Source: Calliopum simillimum (taxonomy: Eukaryota; Arthropoda; Insecta; Diptera; Lauxaniidae). Taken from it: 64,000 nt of DNA. The translations under genes were made by a program, and so were the position numbers. The stretch lies in NCBI GenBank assembly GCA_951812925.1, contig OX638372.1, forward strand, positions 3,844,001-3,908,000. Reading direction: 5' to 3'. The notes below the pieces were generated by a model, which made no database searches, was not told the DNA's origin, and saw only the letters and a list, made by a program, of their open reading frames with translations. Below are positions 1-8,900 of this stretch, piece after piece (positions within the stretch are counted from its first letter, which is position 1; each line of letters begins with the position of its first letter).

Positions 1-183
1 CAGTAAACTTATGCAGGATACTACGAGGAATATTTTTGTAGACAATTTTAACCCTCTAAAACCCCCACATGTAGGTCAAAATGACCTACATGTGGGGGGT
101 CAAAATGACCCACATGGAAGGGTCTTAGAGGGTTAAAATTTTCTACAAAAATATTCCTCGTAGTATCCTGCATAAGTTTACTG
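1..183. repeat. Palindromic MITE-like element with nested hairpin
   Basis: Bases 1-60 are repeated as a near-perfect reverse complement at 124-183; the ends are cagtaaactt and aagtttactg. The centre holds a second, perfect 17-bp hairpin (arms cccccacatgtaggtca and its complement, loop aaa, about 65-101). Parts of the same family recur at 52.8-53.1 kb and 61.6-63.3 kb. No coding capacity is visible. The left end coincides with the window edge, so the element may extend further left. Confidence 0.85.
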
Positions 184-420
184 AACACATGATATACATC
201 AGATGTAAGGATCATATATGTAGTTAAATTCATCGATTAAACACAAGAATGCGTTATTTGTGTTTCTTTCATGTACAGTGGATTAAAAAACTTCAAAATC
301 GATTAAAAAAAAATCTGACGTGCTGGAGAAAAACGACGAGACACGGGTATTTTTTTTTAACGCCTACTTTAAGAATTTTTTGGATTTTTTCATGTGCTTT
401 ACAAAAAGTTTCAAATTATC
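140..420. repeat. Dispersed repeat shared with 62.7-63.0 kb
   Basis: The stretch from the right arm of the first palindrome through atgtacagtggatt and gacgtgctggagaaaa to about 420 matches 62730-62990 on the same strand and 61800-62030 on the opposite strand, with scattered substitutions. It is noncoding dispersed repeat sequence. The small ORFs in it are not conserved between copies. Confidence 0.75.
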
Positions 421-550
421 GAACAGTTTATTACAAAAAAAACGAAAAAAATAGGCAAAAACGCATTTTAGTAATTTATCAATGAATTGTCTACAACTTT
501 TGCATTTTTCCATCGATTTTCTTATGTGGTAACTTGTTTTCTTCATAAAT

Positions 551-808
551 ATATGGACACTGTTATGCAATAACGAGTCAACCCTCAAACAAATTTTTTT
601 CGACTTATGAATGTGGTTTGATTCTGAATATGAAGAAGTACCTATTATTAAAAAACTGAACCTAAATATTGTTAATAAGAGGTTGAAAACAACAAAATTT
701 GTTTCACATTTTCATATCATTTGTTTTACAACATCTACACAAAAACGTAAATATCTCGAAACTAATTTCGAGTGGGTTGACTCGTTATTGCATAACACTG
801 TCCATATA
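551..808. repeat. Foldback repeat
   Basis: The segment at about 551-585 (atatggacactgttatgcaa and onward) reappears inverted at about 775-808 (gggttgactcgttattgcat and onward). The arms are about 33 bp and about 190 bp apart. It belongs to the repeat-rich first kilobase and has no coding signature. Confidence 0.7.
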
Positions 809-1397
809 GTCTATGATACAAAAAAACAAAATATTATAAAATAGTTATTTTTTCTTGTAGTTGATTTTGATTTTTTCTTAATTTTTTCGAAAAAAAAAAT
901 GTTTTTTTAGAAATCAATGCATTTCGCCAAAAATTACAAACCAACCAAAAAGTGATGTGAATATATGACATATAATATGCAAACATTGGTTCTTGAGATA
1001 TTTGTATAACTATCTTTTTTTTTGGTCCAAAAACCGAAAATGACCGATATCTCGAAAACCACATGAAATAAAAAAAAAATAGTGCAATTTTCGGAATCAG
1101 CAGGCCTTTTTACATATAAAATGAATAATGGCATTCACTGGGAATTTTGGCTGTAAACTAGTGTTATCTTTACTGACAAAATTTAAGCGGAGAGCTAAAA
1201 TAAAGGCATAGTTTTCAGTTAAAGATGAGATTCAGTGCTAAGACATGCTCTGAATATTTTGCAATTGATTTTAGGCCGATAATCAAATTACTAATACCAG
1301 TAAAAGGGGTCTTACCCAACCCTTTTCCCTTCATAGAAAGGGACGTATCTTTCATCATAAATTTTAGCCATTTTAATGCGTTATGTATTGTAAGGTA

Positions 1398-2859
1398 CAG
1401 TGAGTCACAGATGTATTTTGCATACAAAAAATATTCAAAAATTCGAATTAATACTCAATTTTTAGCCGTTTCATTCTTAGAAAAGTAATATTTTTTTAAT
1501 AAACTTCGAGTCAATGGAACGTTAACTTTGATACCACTTCATAAAAAAATTAAAATAATGCGTTCTAATCACTTAAAAAGCAAAGAAATGATTTATTCAT
1601 CTTTTTTATAAGGTCACAAAAGTATTTTGCTTTTTAGTAAAATTTTACTTTGAGATTATTTATCAAGTAAAAGAGGCTTTTTTAATAATAACCATGGTAG
1701 CCATTAATTGAGAAGACATCATCTAAACATCTTTGCGAGGATTCTATCCCTTTACGACATTTTCGGTCGGTGTTTTTTTCAATTTTTCTTGCAGTACTTG
1801 TTTGAGCATATTTTTTTGATAAAATATGGTATTTTTTGACCTTTCCACTAGATAATACCAAAAAAATTCCATTGGATTCGAAAAAGGATATCGCGGTGGT
1901 GTTTTAATCTCTTTGGTGTTGTACAGAAGTGTCCCAGGATGTGTATTTAAGGTCATTGTCTTTTGAAAATAAGAAGTCATCTTGTGGTATACCTTTTTTT
2001 TGAAGTACTGCAAGCAAATTTTTTTTGTGGAATTTGGCTGATGTTCATGTCTATCCATATTGCCACCGATAAGTTTAAGTTTCCCTATTCTATAGGCCGA
2101 GAACAGCTCACTACACTCCATCATGTAAAATTATTGCTTTTTAGTTATAAAAGTTAAGGGTTTTATTTGCTTTATATCAGACTTATCAGTGGCAATATAG
2201 ATAGACATGAATATCAGTCCCATTTTACAAAAAAAAATTTACACCCAGTACTTAAAAAATGGGCTTACCACAAGATGACTTCCTATTTTCAAAAGACAAT
2301 GACCCTAAATACACATCCTGGAACACTTCTGTACAATACCAAAGAGATTAAAACACCACCGCGATATTCTTTTTCGAATCCAATAGAATTTTTTTGGTAT
2401 TATTTAGTGGAAAGGTCAAAAAATACCATATTTTATCAAAAAAATGTGCTCAAACAAGTACTGCAAGAAAAATTGAAAAAAACACCGACCGAAAATGTCG
2501 TAAAGGGATAGAATCCTCGCAAAGATGTTTAGATGATGTCTTCTCAATTAATGGCTACCATGGTTATTATTAAAAAAACCTCTTTTACTTGATAAATAAT
2601 CTCAAAGTAAAATTTTACTAAAAAGGAAAATACTTTTGTGACCTTATAAAAAAGATGAATAAATCATTTCTTTGCTTTTTAAGTGATTAGAACGCATTAT
2701 TTTATTTTTTATGAAGTGGTATCAAAGTTAATGTTGCATTGACTCTAAGTTTATAAAAAAAATATTAGTTTTCTAAGAATGAAACGTTGAATGAAAAATT
2801 GAGTATTAATTCGAATTTTTGAATATATTTTGTATGCAAAATACATCTGTGACTCACTG
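1398..2859. mobile_element. Foldback Tc1-like element, copy A (1462 bp)
   Basis: The ends are perfect inverted repeats (cagtgagtcacagatgtatt at the left, its complement at the right) flanked by TA dinucleotides at 1396-1397 and 2860-2861, the Tc1/mariner target duplication. About 680 bp of left arm (to about 2075) is inverted as the right arm (from about 2185). Each arm carries the same degenerate Tc1 transposase C-terminus (minus 1744-2124, plus 2167-2511), with an NPxEFFW block in place of the usual NPxENLW. The catalytic residues are not intact, so it is a non-autonomous palindromic derivative. A second copy lies at 50455-51782. Confidence 0.85.
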
Positions 2860-2880
2860 TATATGTACGAATGGTTAATG

Positions 2881-3392
2881 TTATGAGCTTTCTAAAAAAG
2901 TATTTTGTTTATAGGGTTTAAATGGATTTTGCAAAGTTATGCACCTTTAAAGTTGATATTTCAAATTTTTTTTCCTATTTTTACACTTTGGTGGCAGTTT
3001 CAATATAAAAATGGTCGTATTAACATATCCTTTTATATTTTTTTTGAATCTCCCTTAAAATTCCTTTAATTCCTTTTTGATTTGTGGTCAGAACAAAAAA
3101 TACTTTTCAAGAATAATCCGTATGAAGGCTCCAGTAGAGTAATTCGTTTGTTACGTAGAAAAGTATTTTTTTCCGACCTTAAATTAAAAAATTGGAAAAA
3201 ATGTACAATTAAAGGAAATTTAACAAGGATTCTAAAAAAAATTATAAAAGGGTGTGTTATATATGACCTTTTCCATACCAAAAGGGGCGCCAAAGTCCAA
3301 AAAATTCAAAATATCAACTTTAAAGGTTCAGAACTTTGCGATATCGTTTGAAACCCTATAAGACAAATAATACATTCTTAAAAAGCTCATAA
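2881..3392. repeat. Foldback element (512 bp)
   Basis: The left end ttatgagctttct and right end aaaaagctcataa are inverted. The repeat continues inward through the block around aaagttgatatttcaaa (left) and its complement near 3300-3330. The interior is AT-rich and noncoding. The 'aaaggttcagaactttgcga' segment of the right arm also occurs at about 59416 at the edge of a Tc1 remnant. Confidence 0.75.
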
Positions 3393-3424
3393 AATTAGCT
3401 AAAAGATTCTCAAATAAAAAAGTT

Positions 3425-3611
3425 TTCCCTAAAACGGTAGGGTGACCTAAGAAATTTTTTTTTGTAAGACAAGTGAAAGAATCAGTTTTAACCCTATAAC
3501 TCTGCTGTGATACCTTTTAGACCACCCACCTAAGGTGCAATTTTTTGTCAGTATGAGCTTCCTCTATCACCTCCCAGAAGTTTCGTAACCTTATGCAATA
3601 CACCCTGTATA
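3425..3611. repeat. MITE copy, 'acagggtgt' family
   Basis: This matches the complete copy at 33324-33499 and fragments at 39985-40330 and 41085-41224. The shared blocks are a ccctataactctg-like core, ttttttgtcagtatgag, cacctcccagaagtttcgtaacctta and the terminus caccctgta. It is noncoding. Confidence 0.7.
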
Positions 3612-4007
3612 AACTATTGTATTTCTACAAAATCGTTTCTTGTTTCGCTTTTCATATTTCAGGAAAGCTCTATAAAAATTGACAAACTTTGAACTAAACT
3701 GCAAACTTAAGTTTTTTATTTAACGATTTCAAAACGCCATAATTCAGTCAATTTTTAGAATTGTCCCCTAATTGAGGTATTATTCTATTCAACAAAATGT
3801 CTTTTTAGACGATGCAAAAAAAAAAGGTTTTTGTGAAGATAAGTTTCATTTCCTAGTGAAGCATCTCCAGTGAATAATTATAAAATATAGCTTCGGAAAA
3901 TGTTTACTATCAAGCAGATAGAACATCTTCTATCAAGTATGCCAAAAGGCTAGAGTATGACTAATTTGAAAAACCCTGATCTTTCAAATTGATTTAATCT
4001 AATGTTT

Positions 4008-4013
4008 TTTATT
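4008..4013 (-). terminator. Poly(A) signal of diapausin copy 1
   Basis: The minus strand has AATAAA about 60 nt past the stop codon, in AT-rich sequence. The spacing is reasonable for a short 3' UTR. Confidence 0.5.
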
Positions 4014-4073
4014 TCATATTTTTTGTATTTTATAATGCTCTTCGTTAAATAAAAGTTTTGTATACGAAGTCAA

Positions 4074-4283
4074 TTAACGACGATAACATTGCATTCCACC
4101 ATAACAGTTGGCGTAAGATCCTTGTCCATGTGCTCTGCAACATTCATTCCTTTCGGCAACTGTACGACTGCAGACCTTGTCGCAAGGAGATACACGGACC
4201 CAATTGTTAACAGCTTCTGTAGTGATTATCAACGCACACGCAATAAGCACAAGGAAAACTATTGTTTTGTTGAAAGCGACCAT
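4074..4283 (-). CDS. Diapausin-type six-cysteine secreted peptide, copy 1
   Basis: A 69-codon intronless ORF reading from 4283 (ATG) down to a TAA at 4074-4076. Residues about 1-24 form a signal peptide (MVAFNK, then a hydrophobic VFLVLIACALII core, then TEA). The mature region begins near VNNWVRVSPCDKVC and has six cysteines spaced C-x3-C-x9-CC-x10-C-x5-C. This spacing and the ERNECCRAHGQGSY block match the diapausin / diapause-specific peptide family, known from beetles and moths as antifungal peptides acting on membranes or channels. An in-frame ATG 23 codons upstream exists, but it would bury the signal peptide and is absent from copy 2. The gene is antisense to highwire and probably inside one of its introns. 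Copy 2 at 12377-12586 differs by one residue. Family call fairly sure; function in this fly inferred. Confidence 0.82.
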   Translation of the reverse strand: MVAFNKTIVFLVLIACALIITTEAVNNWVRVSPCDKVCSRTVAERNECCRAHGQGSYANCYGGMQCYRR

Positions 4284-4364
4284 TGTTGTAATTGAAAGAA
4301 TTTTACGATGGTGTTGCTGCTTTGAAGAAATTTTGTATTGTGACGAGTGCACAATTTGTTCGCA

Positions 4365-4373
4365 CTATTTATA
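4365..4373 (-). promoter_or_regulatory. TATA box of diapausin copy 1
   Basis: The minus strand reads tataaatag about 80 bp upstream of the start codon. Initiation about 30 bp downstream would give a 5' UTR of roughly 50-60 nt. No NF-kappaB-like site was recognised by eye immediately upstream. Confidence 0.6.
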
Positions 4374-4769
4374 CATTCAATTCCAATCATCATATTAAGT
4401 GCATTTACTGAAAGATAGTTTGAAATAATTGATATTTTGTTGCTATTTCAAATGAATTGTCAACAACGGAATTGCTGCGATCTCGTTAATCTGTTTCTAA
4501 CTTAAGGCTACTAAGCCTTCCTTTTCTTGGCATTGTTTATATTATTTAAGAATTTTGTTTATTTACTATTTTTTATTCAGCATGTGTTCTTTTAATATTT
4601 GAGCAGCTGCTTTCATGGTTTAAATTATCTGTAACGCCATGGCGCGCCATAGAGGGTCATTTGTAAAAGTTCAAGTTATTTAGTTAAATTAAAATTTTAG
4701 TTTCGGCACACCGACACCTTTATGCCTGTACTATTAGTGCTACATAACACAAAAAATATATAGTGCTCA

Positions 4770-5590
4770 TGTGGGGTAGGAAATAACGCCCAATGCAATA
4801 ACGCCAAAATCATTTTGAAAATAACGCTCCAAATTTCGGCTTTGTTTTCAAATTATTTTCATATAAATTTGGGCGATAAGCATTTTAGAAATAACGCCCA
4901 ATTTAGCTACCAACAATGAAAGAACATTGATGGTTGGAGTTTACTGTTCAGTGTGTTAGTGTTAAATCACCAATAAAAACACAAAAACAGAGCAAAATGC
5001 ATAAAAAGAAAAAAGCCAAAAACAAAATGTTTTTTATCGGAAGGTTTGCGTTACTAGTTTCGGGACTCACCACAGGTCAAAATTGACTAAAAGTCAATGC
5101 CTCATCAGACGTATTCTCCGATAAAAAACAGTAAAAAATTACAAAATCTCAGAGAGCCGCACTGACAAACATACGAATGCGCTTGCTACTTCGTTTTTGT
5201 CTCGGTAAACGAAGCGCTTTGCAAAAATTGTGTAATATCGGTGACTCACAACGGGAGAGTATTGCATAACAAGGGAAAAACCAAGAAACTAGTTCTATTG
5301 TAGTTTTTTTAACTTTTTCGGACTTTTATTAATAAAAGTTTTTTCTTAATTTCTTCACACTTTTCGCAATAAAAGTTTATAAACTTTAATAAAAGAAAAG
5401 TTTTTAAAAACAATTTTTTGAATAAAAGTTTCAAAGTCTGGTCTTAATATAAAGTTTTAGATTTGTTTTAAGCGAATCCGAATATGAATTATTTTTCCAG
5501 AGAGAACTGGATATACATTTTTTATCATTTTCTTCTATGTAGGTAAATAATGTGAATTGAATAATGATTTGTCTAATTTTTCTTTTATAG
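4770..5590. other. Intron or intergenic DNA with short dispersed repeats
   Basis: No exon is visible. 4770-4910 repeats an 'aataacgccca' motif. 4960-5160 contains a block (accaataaaaacacaaaaac, caaaatgcat, tttcgggactcacca) that recurs degenerated at 34290-34440. A hairpin has arms ttttttatcgga (about 5029) and its complement (about 5119). 5330-5440 repeats an aataaaagttt motif. A splice acceptor ends the stretch at 5590. Confidence 0.6.
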
Positions 5591-5911
5591 CTAATGGAAT
5601 GAATCTATTTGGTGTCAAGACGACAACTTTAATAGCCAATTCGGAAATCTATACAACAATGCGTGAAAATGCAACATTTTTGCTGGAGCTCTCATCAAGT
5701 GTTACCAATATTGCAACGACAATGGGAAATTATCCAGTTGTAGCCAGCAATAGTTTTCTGAACTCCATTGCAAAGCGTTCGCCACAACAGATGCCAGTTG
5801 TGGCTGAGCACCAAAACTTCAATATGGGTGATTTGAACAAACCAAGTACAAGTCGTGGTGAGTCAGCGCGCAACAGTCGAGTAGGGCTCAGAATGAGTGG
5901 CAAATTTGGTT
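5591..5911 (+). CDS. hiw: hiw exon (first in window)
   Basis: The acceptor is ttcttttatag at 5580-5590 and the donor is GTAAGT at 5912. The first two bases complete a codon begun in an upstream exon. It encodes about 106 residues, low in complexity and rich in Ser/Asn. It ends with one base of a Cys codon completed by the next exon. The ATG at 5557 lies before the acceptor and is not a start. Confidence 0.85.
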
Positions 5912-8900
5912 GTAAGTAGAATACAATGTGTGACAAAGACTAATGAATGTCTAATTGGCCAATTCTTTATTTTTGCAGGTTCTACTCCTTATCGTAAAAG
6001 TTTTATGGGTGGAACGGGTACAGCATCAGCTGATTATGTTTGGGTAGCACCAGAAAGTTTTTCATGCTTAGAGTCTTTGGGAGCGCAGCATAATGATGAT
6101 TTGCCCTATGAGATTTTTGGTTTAAACACGACTGAAAATGGTTTTGAGAGAGTGAGTTCTATTAAGTAGCATTCTGAAATGATTTTGTTGATTTTGATTT
6201 TCGCTTTTAGCCAATCTCGGAACTATCCTATGAGTCCTGCGATCCAAACAACTATGAATTAATGACTGGTTCTATATCCACACAACCTGGCATATCGACA
6301 GGTACTCTGTCAAAGTTTCATCGCAGCTTTTCGATGGGGCAGGGTTGGACAGTCGCACAACAACAAAGTAGCTTCAATCCTAAAAACACAACGGCCAACT
6401 TTGATGAAAGCCAATATCCTAAAGTTGTATATCGCCGCCGCAACAATTCAACTAGTGAAGGAGATGGCTCTCTATTAATTTGTTATCCATCGGAAAATTT
6501 GCGCCGATTGGTACCAGAAAAGGTTTTAGCATCTTCTATTGTGCAAACTGCTGCGCAGAGGGTTGCAGCCGCTGAAGCAGTTGTTGTGGTTGATGAAGTT
6601 TCAAAGTGTCACAACGCCAATGATCATGTTGAAACCAAAGTTCAACCGATCGATAACATTGCCAACAACGGTGGTGCAGGTTTTAAACCTACTTCAGTAT
6701 CAGGCAGTAGCTCAACTAAAACTGGTGACAGCTATGAGACTAAAGTAGTCGTTGGAGCAACACTTGAATTAGAAGCATCATCTCAAATGAATACTTTACT
6801 TGCGCGTCCAGCTATGTCGTTTATCACACAAAAACATGACCTGGACAAACTTCGCTATGCGATGAAACGAAGCTTACGGATCGCAACATGTCGCATATAT
6901 TCACTTCAAGCACTGAATTGGCTATTGCGTTCCGTAACACAAAGCGTTTGTCTGCACGATTTAATGTGGTGGTTTGTGAGTTCGCTGAGTGTTTCTTCAA
7001 CTTCTGAAGCGGTGGACGGAAAATGTGAAGATACTGAGGTGGCACTTGAACATCCGGTGTCATTGACTCAAATCTCTGGACGATTTTCGCATATGATTAC
7101 CCAAAGCTTACACCTCTTTTTACAATCCGTTGCAGATCTGACACTTTTTTTGCCAGCTGGATCTCCTTTACAACGCATTGCTATACAATGTTTTGGTATA
7201 CGTTTCCGTCAAGCTGATCATCAGTTTTTGCATAGCTCTCATGTTTTCGGTAACATTTCGAAGATCCTTTCAAAATCCGATGAGCAAGATGATCTTTTAG
7301 CGGTTTCAACAATGGTTAATACTGTTGGAGCAGAAAATATCGTTGGACAGGTGGCAGATGCAGAACATAATTTCCAAGGGGGCTCAGCAGGTGCTAAGCT
7401 AATGAACTATACGGACTTGAATGGAATGTTCGAGGTAGGTAGATAATTACAATTACAAGAAAACGGAAAATTAGCAACTCGAGTTTATCTTAAAGATTAC
7501 AGTATCATCGCGACAGGCTATGGCAGAGTCCTTGACAGATAATTCTACCGAAACTTTTTGGGAAAGTGATGAAGAGGATCGCAATAAATGCAAAATAATT
7601 GAAATTTCAATGAACAAATTATCGTATATGTGTAAGATAGTGCTGGTGCACATCGATAATAGTCGAGATATTCAGGTGTGTTGGATTTCGAGGGATTAAT
7701 TTGTTAGAAATTTTAAAATAAAGATATTTTCCCTTCGTTTTAGAATAAGGTATTAAATGTTGTCTTCTATGCTGGACAATCATTGGGAGACACTAATTTG
7801 ATCAAATCAGTGGACATCGATCCTAAAGCTTGTGCATGGATTTCCACTAAGATTCAAGATGATAGCTATACTCATTTTCGCTTGGAATTTCATGGTCCAG
7901 AGAATACATTGCGAGTGCGCCAAATTAAATTGCTTGGATTGCCGAGCACATTGAATGGTATGGATGATCAATTGGCTGAGCATTATGGATTATCAGTCGG
8001 AAGTGAACACCGTCAAGGACACTCATTGAAATCACATTTAAAGCTTACAAATGCTACACGCATACAACAACAAATATGCGAAGCAGAAACTTTGCGCGTG
8101 TTTCGTCTCATCACTGGTAAGCGATAAATTTTATTATCACTGTATTTTACATCATCTACAGGGCGTCCCAAAAGAAAGTTTATATTTGCATGGCGTCTTG
8201 TATACGCAAAGAAGAATCCAAGAGGCGCGGTGGGTATGTAATTAAGTATGCGGCCTGGCTCTTGGGAATAAAATCTTTTAATTTGTCCACTAAATATAAA
8301 CTTTCTTTTGTGCAGAATGCAGAATTCAGAATGCATTTTTATGGAAATGATATTTTTTTTTTAAGGTCAAGTCTTTGGGAAACTTATTAGTATGACATCA
8401 AACGAGACTCAAAAACTATCTTCTGATAGTCGTCATCAATCCGCAATTGGAATGGATTCAAGTGCTAATTCTTTGCTCGCTGATTCGCTAGATCTGCGTG
8501 AGCACATGGTCGGAATACTGTTCTCGCGCAGTAAGTTATCTCATCTGCAAAAGCAAGTAATCGTTCACATCGTGCACGCTATTAAAAAAGAAGCACAACG
8601 CGCCAAGGAAGATTGGGAAATAGTTAATCTCAGCAATGGTTTTAAGGAAACTCATGCCGCCACAACATCTTCAGCATCTGCTGGTGATCCTAAAAGTGAA
8701 AGCAGCTCAGAACGCTGTCGCGCTCCTGACACCTACTGCTTTGAAATGTTGAGCATGGTCTTGGCGCTCTCCGGAAGCGCGGTAGGAAGATCGTATCTCT
8801 CACATCAGCATGGTCTGCTTAAAGATCTGCTTAGTTTGCTTCATACTGGCAGCGATCGCGTGCAGCGACAAGTGACAGCACTTTTGCGTCGCATACTTCC

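Noticed and set aside
4074..4352. Longer 92-codon version of diapausin copy 1 starting MHSSQYK
   Set aside because: The extension would place the signal peptide internally, has no counterpart in copy 2, and starts about 12 nt downstream of the position where the TATA box implies transcription begins.
7500..7502. The cag at 7500-7502 as splice acceptor for the hiw DOC-domain exon
   Set aside because: It would require a phase change and lose ITV; the AG at 7494-7495 joins in phase 0 with the preceding exon.
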